A stretch of 64,000 nucleotides of DNA, from positions 5,396,992 to 5,460,991 of the forward strand of contig NC_134441.1 in assembly GCF_030867145.1 (NCBI RefSeq). Reading direction: 5' to 3'. The notes under the pieces were generated by a model. That model saw only the letters and a list, made by a program, of their open reading frames with translations. It was not told the DNA's origin and made no database searches. Numbering within the stretch: the stretch's first letter is position 1; each line of letters begins with the position of its first letter. Positions 35,001 through 48,400 of the stretch are shown here, piece after piece. Made by a program: the position numbers and the translations under genes. The stretch comes from Opisthocomus hoazin (Eukaryota > Chordata > Aves > Opisthocomiformes > Opisthocomidae).

Positions 35001-38000
35001 GCCAGCCCTTCCTTTATCACCATCTCCATAAGGACAGCGTGCAGGAGCGTTTGGTAGTGTTGGCCCTCCAGAACAGACAGCTTTACTGCTGGCGCTGCAA
35101 ATTAGGGCTTTCTGTTGTCTAAGCAGTTGATCAAAAGCTCCTTGTCAGGAAAGATTACTAGCTGTGAAAAAAGAAAAAAATCTCAGGCTTGAGGCAAGCT
35201 GATAAATGATGTTTTTTATTTTCTGGATCATCTGTCAGTTTGTTCTCCTGGTCATACTGACGCAAAGGATGGATGAGGCATTTCTCTCTGTTTGCATATG
35301 GTGAGTCAAGCAAAAGGTTCATGTGTGGATGCTGCTTTTGGCTCTCAAACGAGGCCCCAGTCTAAGAAAAAGGCAGTTAATTAACACTGGCAACCTATCT
35401 ATGTTTGAGCACCAGCCTTCATGGATTTGCAAAGGAACTTGGTTGTAGAATCAGGTACTTGGCTTGGGGCCCATGCTGTTCAAAATGCAAGCATCCATGG
35501 TATTTGTCTCACCTGAGACTTGAAGGACCAGACCTCTTTCATTAGCCAATTAAAAAAATACATTACACATAAAATAGGCTGCTGAAGTATTGCTCAAAAC
35601 AGTGAATGGAACTGCAGTCTTGAATTTTTTTTCCTCATGAAAGTGTATGTCATATCTGGCACCTGCAGTAACAGCCGAACACTCAGATAAATACACCAAT
35701 TCATAAAGCAGGCTATTTTTAGTTTGTGGCTTGCTTCAGCTGACTTACAGTTGATGTCTTTATTTGACATGGCCTTCAGAAAGGATTTCTTTAATTCATT
35801 TCTAAATGTTGAAGTGTAAAATTGATCTTTGCTGGCTGTTTCTGCTACTTCTCAGCAAACAAATGCATTTTCCCCCAGGAAAGGGCTTTATATACTTAGG
35901 TTAATGAGATGTGGAGTAACAGCAACTCTTTGGTCAGCAGTCTAAGGGATAAGCCACGAGACAGGACTGCTTCCTCACTTATTAGGTAAGGAATGAATTA
36001 ATTTTATTGAGGCAAACAGGAAATATGCTGTTGTGATGTTTATCTCAAGAAGTGCTCTGTATCTGGATGCTGTTAAGTGATTTAGTTATCTTCTGTCCTT
36101 TACCTACAAACTGAGGTCATACGCGGTATATGGGAGTTAATCCAGGCTAATTCATTATTGGATCATTTCTTCAAAGGTTATTTGTGCAGCTGCAGCTTTT
36201 CTGGTCCAAGTAAGAAGGGTTACGCTGTTTTGAGTGTTCTGGGGTCTCGGAGCATGTAACTTCAGGAGATGCATGGTCCTTCATCTCTGCAAGAGACTTG
36301 GCAATGTCTACTCTTCTGGAAAAACCTGCCAGCACTGAAGACAGGACAGGTGATGTAATACAGTCCATCACAGTAATTTTGTTTGTCTGAGCTGCAGTGT
36401 ATTTCTAACTACAAAGTGTAGCTAAAATATGTAGCCCTTAATTTATGCTAAGGTGAAAATGAAGCCCTCAAAGTCCCAGGCTCTCTAGTCCAAACAGTGA
36501 CTGCTTCATGCTGCCCTACACATTATAGGCTCTCAGATCTCTAGTCAAAAACTTAATCTTTTCTGTCAGAAACTTCAAATATGGCCAAGATGCCTTGGAC
36601 AACTCAGACTGAAGCAGGGTCTCATGTGGGTTTGAGCGTTGACACAGAAATAAAGATTTGATGGAATAAATCCATACTGCCAGAATGCAATACAGATTTG
36701 TTTTGTTTCTAGATGGATTTGATCTTCCTTTCTGCAAGAACTGAGTGGCATATCTAAGTAGCAGGAAAACACTAGACAGCAGGATAATTCTTCTAGGAAA
36801 AAGAAAGAAGGGTAAGTCAACTCATGTATTTTAATTGCAGTTTTAAAAGATGCTTCACCATGGCAAGCAGATAACATGTCAATAATGAAACAACAGAAAT
36901 GAACCCTGCATGGCAAATAGTCGTGCCCCTTGTTAATTAGCAAATCTGCCAGAAAATGTCAGGCATGAGCTGTTTGAGGGAGTTTCTGTTGCTGTCATCC
37001 AGGGGTGTCAGCAAGACAATGTAGAATTTAATGTGTGCTGTGCAGAGGAAGAATTGAAGCAGATTACTCATGTGGACACTGTTACAGCCTCTGGAGATGG
37101 CAATAAGAACTAGAGGATTCGAAGATGCAGTATTTGTGTGGGGTTAGACCCTATTTTGATTTTTTCCTTTGCTTTCTCCTACCTAATCAGAGGCCATGTG
37201 ATCTCCGTTGTGATTTAAACCAAATGGGAGTGGTTTGTTAAAACTTCTGTGTGGGGATCTGGGCGTTGGCATGGTCTGTATCTGTAATGCTGTCTTGTTC
37301 TTTGTGCTCTGGCCACTGTAATAGCCTCAGAACAGGACAGCAATGGCACTGAAAGCCATCCAAGCCTGCTCGCAAGCATACAACTCCAAACATTTTCATA
37401 AAAGCACATGCAGAAACAATGAGCCTCTGAAAGCCCTCAGCTGGGAAATAAACTGGAACACAACTGGCCTTGGATATTGTATTTTTAATACTTGTGTAGA
37501 CTGTTCTTGAAGAAATCTTTTTATGCATGGAATTCAGCATGCACTGGAGTCTTGAGAAAAGCTCTTTTTACTGGAAAAACCGCTCCTGAAGTCTGGTGAC
37601 TGTTTTCAGTCTCTGTTAGGTGAAGCCAGGCTCTTAAACTGATCAGGCACCTGACAGGCAGAATTCTTCTGCAAAATACATGAATTGCAAGAACTGTAGT
37701 TAACTTGCCACAGAACCTGATGTCTTAAGTCTTGCTCAAAATGTTTGGAGTCCTTAATAACAATATCCTACTTCAGATTCTCCACGGAAAGACTCGGTGT
37801 CACCACCCAGCTAAAGCAAAAACCCAAGGGGAGAAGATGTACTGGGGAAGCTTCCGCCGACAGTGCTTCTGTATCCCGTGTCTGATCTTCTGTGGGGTTT
37901 TGGCTACGCAGATGTACATCGATGGCTGCACGTCTGCTAAAGAGCACAGCGAGGGTGATCTCTCTGCTTTCTCATCTTAAAGAACCGGTTCAGCCAGAGC

Positions 38001-39455
38001 AAAATCCTCACGTCCTGCCTCATTACGTATTTACTTGGGTGCTATAATCAAATGTAACAGCCCAGTGTCTGAGGTATCCAAGTGTGTAACGCACAGATTC
38101 TCAGGGCTGGAAACACTTTATGGGGTCTGGCAAGACGGCTTTTGACAAACCAGCTGTGCGTACAGCAAATGATGCGAGTCCCAGGAGTAGTCACTGAATA
38201 ATGCTGAAGCAGCCACAGAATGGTGCACATGGTTTAAGGTAACCTTGGCTTCCGAGTTAAACTCCTGGAGCGTTGCAGTCTGGAGATCTGATTAAAAGTG
38301 ACTGGGCTGGTAGTGCTCAAAGAAATTACAGCAAAGTAAATGAGATAGCAAACCAAGGCAGGAAGTACTATTGATTTTTTTTAAAATGGCTTAAGGTTTT
38401 TCCTTCAGAGATTTTACCCCTACATTTGCTATCAGCTGTGAGATCAGCGTAACCATTTAAAATTCTTTCTCAGTGGCTTAGCAATTTCTGTTTCCAACAA
38501 AACATTAATATTTGGGGGCTGCAGTGATATTTAAGGGTCCCAGTAGTCTCCTGATGTGTCTAGATGAGTCCTCCTTAGGAATCAGCAGAAACAAGAATAT
38601 GTTCAATGAGTTTCTTGGTTAAAAATACAACTCACCGGGCTTTTAGGAACAGTGCTTGGCACTTCCTAGAAATCTAGCCTTCAGGGAATGCTAGAGTTGA
38701 TCTAAACCCTCTTATTCCTGATATTTTGGGGTATTGACAGCTGAGACAAATCCTCCAGGACCTCAGGCCCATGGTGGTATAGCCCACACCCCTGTGAAAG
38801 AGCTGGCAGATCGCTCAGATCACAAGCTACGTGGGATGCGCTGTGCGGAGTCCGGTCTCTGCTACTGGTCCAGTGCAGCAAAGCCCTGAAGTCTGGGCAG
38901 AGACCTGACTGCAAAATTCACTTCTAGCTTGTGTAAATTGGGAGGATTCAGGATGCAAAAGGAATGGAGGGAGCAGAGCTGCATTCCCTCGCATTGAAGA
39001 AGGAAAGAGACTATTAAATGGTTTTTCTTTGTCTTGCAAAACTACAATAGAAATGATCGGGCTGCAGAACCATAAAAAGAAATTCATTTCATGGACTATG
39101 CAAGGAATTATGATGAGATTTCTAGCTAACGGCCTTTGACAGATGGAAGGGATAATAGAAATGCAACTGTATTTTCAATCAAAGAAGCAATGAAATGAGT
39201 TTTTTTAAATGATAAACCTTGTCACGTGAGCTATCTACTTGTTTTGCAAAGGAAGCAGTCTCTGACAGAGCAGGAGGGGGAGCTGGGGAGGAGGTCAGTG
39301 GAGCAAACTTCAGAGTAGAAGGCAATTAGGGGTGAACAACCTCAATTTAGTGTAGTAATATCATTGTTCTTCCCCAAAAGTGATCTGGGTAAGGATGCAG
39401 TATACTAGTATGTAGTGCTGTTCTGGCTTAACTAAACTTCTGGGTAGTGCTGTGT
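29060..39455. other. Intergenic, no gene seen
   Basis: Mostly unique AT-rich sequence. A CpG cluster lies at about 29,555-29,790, and a block with TTAATTGAC, CAATTAG and TGATTATAAC motifs at 30,200-30,420. TAAT sites next to CAGCTG lie at 33,530-33,600. Open frames up to 136 codons resemble no family I know. Confidence 0.6.
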
Positions 39456-39461
39456 ATGGTT

Positions 39462-39481
39462 AAAAAAAAAAAAAAAAAAAA
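39462..39481 (+). repeat. A20 homopolymer
   Basis: A run of 20 A followed by CCAAACAAAAAACCCC. It could be the tail of a decayed retroposed copy, but I recognise no body sequence upstream. Confidence 0.8.
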
Positions 39482-41273
39482 CCAAACAAAAAACCCCAGC
39501 AATTCCAGTGCTTGACTGCTTTAGCTACAGTGGAACAAACCCCCATGCTACCTTGCTGTTCCTCAACGAGCAGGGTACAAACTGAAATGAGCTGTTTGCA
39601 GTAGGAGAAAACCAGGGTGGAGTTGTTGTCCGGGGTGGGAGGTTGAGTGCTGGTGGGCAAGAAACAGTGGAGAAAGTACAGGGTGTTTTTTACAAATCAC
39701 TTCAAGACTTTCAATATCAAATTTTTCTATAAGCAGACAATTGCTGCCACTAGATTGATCTGTGTATGATGCAGGGGAAATAAAAGCCCTTGAAAGGGAT
39801 GGTGAGGAGCAGGAAAAAATTATGGATGGTGATAGCAGCAAATGGTGCCTCTGGGAGTTAGCTCTCAAAAGAAATGCCAAAAATGGTAGCTCTAAATACA
39901 GGAGTTTCTCCTGCCTCAGCAACAAGAGATTAACAACAAAGCCCATTAGACTAACAGATGAAAACCAAAAAAATGGTGCTGAACAAGGAACATTAGTGAA
40001 GGATTCATTGTTCTATCCTTGTGAAGCCAGAAGTTCTTGTGCATTTGTTCTCCAGACTCAGACACTGATATTCTCTTCTCGCAGAGTTATCACCAGAGCT
40101 GTGCATGGGCTGGAGCACTGGCACCCCGAGTGCCTTCGCAGAGAGCACGGCGATGTGATAAGTGTGTTACGGGTGACTCAGGCCCGATAAATCTTCAGAC
40201 CCAGGACGCAATTTACAGGAAGGGAAAATAAACCTTTTGAATCATGAGATGAAGAAAAAACCCTGGGCCTGTTGCTAAATATAGCTCTGGTTGTGAAAGC
40301 AAAACTTGATTTGTGGGAGCTTACTGAGGTAGGAAACTGCCAGACTGAATATAGAGTAATATAACACGGGAAAAGCCAGCAGCATGCGTGCAGAATGGGA
40401 GGAAGGGAGGGTGAAGACAGAAAGCAGACTGCTGCAAATTGTAAACAAGCAGGACTACACCGTGCTTTTAGCTAAAGCTTAAAGCCTGAGGTGGTGTGTT
40501 TTCTTCAGCAAGGTGGCAGCAGCCATGGGAGGCACTTGAGATGCATAGATTTGGATCTGCAAAAACATTTATTGCTTCCTCCTTACCCTGGGGTAGAACA
40601 GTTCTGACTGCCTGAGTGTCTGAAGGAATGCCGCATGTTTCGTGGAGCTGTGCTTCACTCAGGCTGGCTGAAGTGGGAGGCTTACAAGCCTGACCCGAGG
40701 GCCAGATCCAGAGCTCGCGGATCTGGGTGCTGTGTCAGCAGAACGAGCCGAACGTTTGCTGCGTATTGCTCTCTGCAGAGCCCCTGCAGCGTCTGCCAGT
40801 GCTGGTCCTGAACACCCCATTTACTACAGGTGTTGAGGCTGTTGCAGCACGCTAATGGTGATGAAGACTTTACAGGTGCCATGGAGTGCTGTAGAGAAAA
40901 TCGGTGGCACAGATAGGAGTAAGTGTTGCTTCTCTTCTATTTATTTTTTTAAACAAACTATGTAACTTTCAAATGTACACAGAAGACCAAATATTTGTCA
41001 GAAAAAGAAAAATATCAACATAAGTTGAAAATAACAATGACAAAAATAAATCTTAAATTGTTACTTGTTGTTTGACACAAGCACCTGTGCTGAGCCTGAA
41101 ATTTGAAAAGGAATAAAACTTGAAAAGTAATAAAACTTGAAACTATGTTGCTTTATGACAATGGTTTTTTTTTTTTCCTTTTTCTCAGCAGTGGAGTCCA
41201 TCCTGCAGACTTTCAGTTCCACAAACCTGGAAGATTTAGTGCTAGAAATCACCTTACTTTTTTTTTTTTAACT

Positions 41274-41326
41274 GAGATCTGGCATATGGACATTAAAAGT
41301 GTAATTGTGCTAATATGCCAGATATC
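41274..41326. repeat. Imperfect inverted repeat (hairpin), 11-bp perfect core
   Basis: ATCTGGCATAT (41277-41287) pairs perfectly with ATATGCCAGAT (41313-41323). Two more pairs lie outside one mismatch, and a few can form inside with bulges, leaving a loop of about 8 nt. Confidence 0.75.
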
Positions 41327-41399
41327 TGCCAAATCATTTTTACTGGATCTGGAAAAGTAATTGCTGCTGAAATATAAATGTTTGAAAACCCCTAGAAGT

Positions 41400-44300
41400 T
41401 TTCAAAGCCCTACTAAAGCAGAAATGTGTGTTCTGGCTCTTTATTTTTACAAGGACTGCGCTTCCATTGAAGTCAGGTGAAATAACCAGTGTTACTCAAC
41501 ACCTGAAATCAGGAGTGGCATTCGTGCTGCAGTTAAATTGTTCTTAAACTCTGAGAACTTCAAACCCTTGGCTATTTTTCTGCAAACTGATACTGTCCCA
41601 ACTTGTGCAGGCCAAATAAAAACTGGTGTCCTTTAAAGCAGAAAAGAAAGTGAGAAGAATCAGGTGTCCTCATTTTGTAAAGAAGTAGTAAAGCAGATAT
41701 TCCAGAGACTTTACCAGAACTCTATTTTTCACAGGTATAGTTCCCCAGATAAAGGAGCATACTTGTAGGTCCTGTTCAAACAGCGTTAAAGAAAAGCCGT
41801 AAGTGAAGGTGATACATGACCTAGATTTTGCTTTGATACCTCTCCACTTCGCTGCTAGTGGACAGGCAGAAAGCCATCAACCCTGTCAGCGTTATTAATG
41901 CCTGTGAGAGATATGAGAAGTGACTGATAATGGACTTCTCACCTTTACAGGCTTCCCCAGCGTGCTCTCGGACGTGCTCGCACCAGTAACTCCTGTAACG
42001 TCTATCTTGAACAGCTTCATACTCCAAGGAAAGAAATTGGGCACGGAGGGGCTGATGCTCGCAGCCACAGGCTGGGGAAGGTCTACTGAGGGACGCTGAT
42101 TTATGCTGCCTGCAGCTGCTGGAAATCCAGCAGCACTGAAATCGGTGTCACAGCAATTCATATCAGTTCAGGATCTGCTGGGTTTTTTCCTTCTATAAGG
42201 AACCGGGCTTTCCGAAGTTGGTGATTTTATGCAGATTTGTGTGAATGACTTCTTCAAGAAATTACTGTACACTGCCCAAAATCACTGCAGTATGACCATG
42301 TTCATCTCACCTCCTTGGCAGCTGGTAGTTGCTATCGTCTTTTCTGCATACCACTTATCTCATCACACGGGATTGGGCACTTCATATAATGTAGGATCTG
42401 CACAACTGACTCTGTCTTAGGGCGATTCTGATCTGATTGGGGGTCCCATGGCTATAGGAGGAATTCTGAGGATAAATGCTATGGAAATACAGAGAAAGGG
42501 TCTAGAAAAATGTGACTTTAGATTTTCTTAGAAAGCTGATAGCTTCTTTTGTTAAACCTAACCTGAAAGAATAACTGAAATATAAACAAATTATATCAAA
42601 AGACTATAAATAGCCCATTTTAAAGCCCATACATTGAATGGGTTTTTTTCCCTGTGTAGAATTTGGTGCAAAGGTTTCTACATTTTTTTTTCTTTATAAA
42701 AAGCCAATGTAAGTCTCCAGTGCTTAGTAGTGCCAGAAAACTAGCCTTTCTTATTAGAGCCGTAAAACCCACCTAAACTCAATTGCTTATTGAAGCAGTT
42801 GAAATACATCAACCTTAAGACATATTACTTCCCAACATTATACTTCTACCATTTTGTTATAAAAGACTGGGTGGTATCTATCCCCAGCCACGCCCTAATG
42901 CATTTGTCTTAACTGTTCCTCCCTTCTTTTATTCTGGGTAGAATTCTAGGATTTGAAGAGCCCTGTTAAATGGAACTTTTTTTTTTTAACATCTTTTGTT
43001 TTTTTTCTCACCCAGATTATCTGTGTAAGAGCATCTATAAATATCAGAACAAGTTAGGCATGAAGCAGCCGGAGACTAAATAGAAAGCCTAAGAAAAATA
43101 TACAGGCAAAGAAGAATACCATCAAGAGAACACCTTGACTTTGTGTGACAGATGTTCCATGTATCCGCAGCAGGGATCTGTTCACTACTCCACCATGGGC
43201 CAGGTCTTGGTCTCACCGAGGTGTCAAAAGCTTCAGTAAGAGTTAGATCACGCATGAAGAGCCAAATTAATTTTTAAACTTTCTTCACTAGGGCTAGATT
43301 TTCAAAAGATTTGAGCCCTATCAGACACCAAAAAGGGATGTATCTCTTCAAAGAGCTCTTTGCCAGCGCTAATGTTCAAATTTAATATTGTAAGAAGCAA
43401 TGGGAGGAGCTTGAAACCTTTCTGTTAGGACTGCAGGATCAGCTTCACCCGGAACAGATCCTTTAAAAGTATATGTCACTGATGTGTAGCTGTGCTTTTC
43501 AAAAGCCATAAATTTGCCCTCAGAAATTATTCTCGGAAGTAGAGGAGTGTTTGAAGACTTGGTGGGATCCGGAGAGGGGACTGGACTGTTGTTTGTCACA
43601 TAGATCCAAAGCAGGGATGTGCCGCACCAGAGGAAGTGAAATGCAATTAATATCTAGAGTACTGTAGTGAGGTTTGATAAATGCTTTGGAAGGAATAGTA
43701 AATCTCATATTTCAGGGTTTGTTTCGATCTTTATTTGAAGGTCATGACAGGGCTTGCAGAGCCTGAGACCTGGGAGTAGGGTGTGAGATGAGATGAGACA
43801 CCCCAGCCACAGCATCCAAAAATCCAGTGCAGCTGATGATGTAATTGCTTTTGTAATTGTTTTTACGACCATTAGATAAAACTCTTATTAGAAATATATA
43901 CCTTCGTGTCCTTCATTTGTATACCCTGTGTTGAGTCTAAAAATATGAAGAAATAAAGACAGAATTTATCCAATTCCTCCGATCCTGAGATGCCTCAGAG
44001 GTTTTTTTTAATAACAGAAGTAAAACAGATTGATGTGTATTCCACCACCTACTAAATTCAATGGGTTTGTTTATATCTGGGATAAATTAGCAAAGGCCTC
44101 ATATGAATAAGGTATTGGAACTGGCAGCTTGCAAAAAATGCATGATACAAGAGGATTAATGTGCTTTTAAATTTGTTTTGAAAATGACATGGACGTTAAA
44201 CTGATCAACTCAGCTGCGATGTTCTTGTCCAGAGGGTTTTGCAATCCAATAATCCCATGAAAGATTTTCCTGGCGACCTTAACCAGTGCCAGATAGCAAC

Positions 44301-45120
44301 AGGTGAACAAAGAGGAAGGCAAGGTGTGAGGTGAAGGCTCAATGCAGTCCTACGCTCTCGTACCAGCAACAGGACAAGGGGGGGAGAAAATCAGATGAAA
44401 AACTTATAGATTGAGATCAAGACAGGAAGATCACCAACCGATCACTGCCGTGGGCAAAACAGACTCGACTCGGGGAAAATTAATGTATTTTATCACTAAC
44501 TATAAAAGATTTGGATGGTGAGAAGCAAAGATAAACACTAAAATAGAGCGGTGTGTTTGAAAGCCATAGGGCAGGCGTTTTGGCGTTTTGAGGTCTTGAG
44601 CAGCTCGGGGTGTGCCAGAGCCGGTGAGCAGGACAGCTGCGAGCTGCCTCCTCCTCCTCTTCGTCGTTGGACATCAGCTCTGTGCCCCTACTCTGTCTCT
44701 TGGACTCCGGCACTTCTGTTTTCCCTAACAAAATAGTGTTATCTCGGGGATGATTCCAGGCAAGACGATAGCTGAAAAACTTCGGCAGGCCCCCGGGCTC
44801 TGCGTTGCCCGCCCTGGCCAGGCTGCTCTGTTTACACACGTGAGGCGTGCCTCTGTCTGGAAGGTGCTCCTTACTGGAGCTGTCAAAATCGCTTTTGAAT
44901 CGCTTACAAAAATACACGGTGCCTTTCATTAAATGGTCAGAAAGGCAAAGCTTGCATTGAAGACCCAGGTTGGTAATTTATCCAAAGATGGCTGCAGCCA
45001 GATCAGCTGCGTAAGAAGGTGTGATTGGTTTGGCAGAAAATGTTCTGCTGATTGATCTTCCGGGATTCATTCCATTTTGCAGGGGAAACAGGTTTGTAAT
45101 TTTGAAGAAAAGTTGTTACA
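41400..45120. other. Intergenic, no gene seen
   Basis: AT-rich unique sequence with short T-runs (for example around 42,979). There is no recognisable coding or repeat family. Confidence 0.6.
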
Positions 45121-45129
45121 CAGCTGGCT

Positions 45130-45482
45130 TATCTGTTCTGGGTGTTTTAGGACCTGCAGTAACTACGGGCCAACACCTCAGCCTCTACAAATTAGCTAAT
45201 CTGCATCAGGGCCCAGTGATTTCAACAGCCCCTCCCATCCCCCTGGGATTAATAAAGAGCTATTTAAGGCTGTAATTGCCCCTTAATTTCCAAACAAGGA
45301 AATAAGATGTGGGAGGAGTACTGCCCTAATTTATTTGACCTGGCTTCCTTTTAGTCACACCTTGGGTCAGCTTTGAAGAGCCAACGTTTTCCCTGGATGT
45401 TCTTCTTTATGTGGATGAAAGAGGCTTAAAAATGGATAGCACACCTATTCTGCTGCTGTAATGTAATTACTTTGATTACATT
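45130..45482. promoter_or_regulatory. Candidate regulatory block rich in homeodomain-type sites
   Basis: AAATTAGCTAATCTGCAT, GGGATTAATAAAG, CTGTAATTGCC and CCTTAATTTCC lie close together. An inverted repeat AATGTAAT (45460-45467) / ATTACATT (45475-45482) lies at the right end. It looks like a conserved non-coding element, but this is judged from composition only. Confidence 0.25.
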
Positions 45483-45489
45483 GTTGGTT

Positions 45490-48400
45490 GCCTAGAGGCA
45501 GGAGAGTGAGCTGGAGTCCCTTCAAGGGCCCAGCATTAAGTCCAACCTCGCTGGGTTTCCATGTGTTCCCCAGTATCTTCAGAGCTGGCTTTACCCCTGT
45601 GGATGCTACTGGAGAGTGCTGACCTGGGAGAAGACCAGATACAGGGAGATGAAATGGGGGAAAATGCTCTTCCAGCCTTCCCACTGCCTGTCTGCAGCCA
45701 GAATGTAAGTGCCTGCGCCTTTGCTGACTGCTGTGAGCTGCAGCTCTGTGATGTTCTCGGGGTCCCTGTGGTGTGCCGTACTCTCTCCCTCCCTGTCTAT
45801 GGAGTTTATTTGCTCTCGCTGCTACTGCTAACCCCTGGAGGGGGTTTGAGACGTTCGCTCGTTAGCAGTGTTCTGGTCCTGGAGGGATATGTTTCAGTTG
45901 TCTAAAAAAGTAATGAAATAATTCTGTGGGTGGCACCTTGTGCAGAACAGCACTGAGCAGGTGTCTGGCCTGAGGGGCACCGGGAGCAGGGCAGGGATGC
46001 GGGTGCAGTGGGCTGCGCTTTGGTGCTGTGATCAGGGCCAGGAAGGAACTGGAGTGAAAGCCCGTTGTTATTCTCTTCAGCGCTCAGTTTTGCTAAGGCA
46101 GCACAGCCTACGCCTCTGACTCACTGGTCTCTGCTGAGCAGAGGGCTTCCTTCCAAGCAGAGCTGCTTGACTCCAAGTCTGATCAGAGCAATCGGGAGTG
46201 TTTCTGGGGCTACCCTATGGGCAGCTGCCATTACTTCTTCCTCGCCTCTCGCTTTGCCTCTGGACAGCTTGTCCTTCAGTTTTATGAAGCAGGCGGTGAG
46301 GGAGGGTGGTCGCCAGCCAGGGCTGACTTGTTTCTGTTCATTTATTGAGTTTTCAAAGGCATCCGAAATAGGAATGTCAAGATTAGAAGGTCCTAGATCA
46401 CGTGATGTGTAGAAGTCAGCCAAACTGGCAATGCTTGTGCTCTGTGCCCTGTTTGGTTCAGCAAGAGGTATTTTTTCAGTATTGCAGAGGTATCTGTGTC
46501 TCTGCTACCCTGAGCTGGCTGCCTGCCTGCCAGGAGAGCGAGAGCAGGTTAATCTGTGCGTAGGAGGGCGAAGCTGTGAGAGGGACCAGCTGTGCCCCCG
46601 CGAGCACACGGTAACTGTGCCTTCAATCCCTTTTCTGCGGAGGACAGTTTCAGTGTGGATATGTCTCGCAGGTTAGCATATCACCTCTTTTGTTAGTAAG
46701 ATTTGCTATCTGACACTTCTGAAAGTGTTATCTGGGGGCCTTCTGTGCTGTGAAAGTAGTTGTCTTGATGCCAGGAGGTAATCCACAACTGGTGTAACTG
46801 GTCCACTGACGTACAGAGCAACACCGATTTGTATCAGCTGAATATCCAGCTGAGAGCTCCAATGGTTTTTCTCAAGTGTGACTAGAACTTGTAGTTAACA
46901 AGAAGTGGAGATACCTCTAAGCTGTCATCACAGGCTCAAAGACTGGAATAATAGTAAAACAGGGATGGTGTGATGTCGTTTCCCAGGGGAATTTTTCCTC
47001 TTGGTTTCTGTGTCAGGAATTCTTCTCTGTGCATTGTGAACAGCAAAACAGAGAGGCTTGCTCACACTTTAATGTGAAATTCACTCATTTAGTCTTATAA
47101 TTAGCTGTATCTGTGGGGTTGATGCTTCTAACACCTACTGTAGAAACTGGGAGTCACAGGCTGAGCTGCAGCAATTTAAATGTGATCTGAATCCGTGGTG
47201 TTTCAGCACAGTGGTACCAGTAAGCAGAACTGAATGTCGAGTGCCTGATTTCAAGCTGTTGAAACAGCGAGGCCATACTGGAGGAGATGTGCCATTCCCT
47301 GACAGGACTGGACAAGGCTTTATAAGGCTGCTGATTGCAATGATGTGAAATTCCATCTCTGCTCCAGGGAATTGCAAAACTGATTATGATACAGAAATAA
47401 TACCTCTTTGCCAGAGGTCTGAGAGAGCTCTATGAATATTCATTATGCCTCTCGTGCGATAAGTGAGAATAATTGTGTTTCATAAAGGGAAAACCAGCAG
47501 ACAGGGTGGCTACGACAGGCAAAGGGTGGGTTTCTCACAGTGAACCCCAATCCTTTCACATAAGATTATGTTTGGAGGGATTTCAGCGCGATGCAGGGCG
47601 ATGGTCGTTTTGTCTCCTTGGGGCCCACTTTAACCTGCATTGAGAGAGATTCTGTAGGGTGTGTTGCAGGACCATCTTCACTGCATTTGCCACTGGTTTT
47701 ATAGGGATGTACTTTGTGAAAAGGTATTGGTCTAAATGAGAATGGAGAAGGGGATTTTGGTGGTTACATTTCTTGTCGTTATTCTCCTGAGCGCAAAACT
47801 GAATGCAATGTATTTTAAAAGTCGTAGCCATATTGCTATGCTGTAATTTGGTCGCCATTTTCCTTTTGGTATTGTGTTTTGGGTAGCTAAACAACTCCCT
47901 TTAGAATGATTTTCTTGCTATTACACAGAATATTTTCTCTACTAAGAAAGACTACCTTGGACTTGGCAGCAGGTATTTCTTGGGGCAAAAAGTTTTCGCT
48001 GTGTGCACGTGCAATGTTGAACAGGGACCTCGTGACTCATCTGCCTAAGCATGCCGGTGTTTTGAGGTTTACCTCGCATACAGTTTGTCAAAGCCCTTTA
48101 AAAATGAAAAAAACATGTTATTATGCAATCAGAGGGCTAAATGCTTAAACATTTATTGGGACAGTTCATTGCCTCGAGGTAGAAAATCTGGAGTAGAACT
48201 AAGTGAGTCTGAGTAACGTCAGTGACTGCTAGCAATGGTCAATATGTTATTATGTTTGTGTGTAGCGAGCTGTGTGTGATTCTGTTCCGGTTATGAGTGC
48301 CAGATCTCCTGCTTTAGCCTCTGAGCAATGAGATGCCTTGCAAAGGGATAGTGTTAACTGGAGATCAGCAATTCTGACATGGCCCTGTGGAGATTTTTAC

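Noticed and set aside
39762-40190. 142-codon + strand frame with charged residues
   Set aside because: Length is within chance expectation, there is no recognisable domain, and no splice-compatible partner exons were found.
41109-41145. Imperfect direct repeat containing ATAAAACTTGAAA twice
   Set aside because: A simple local duplication in AT-rich DNA with no further copies seen.
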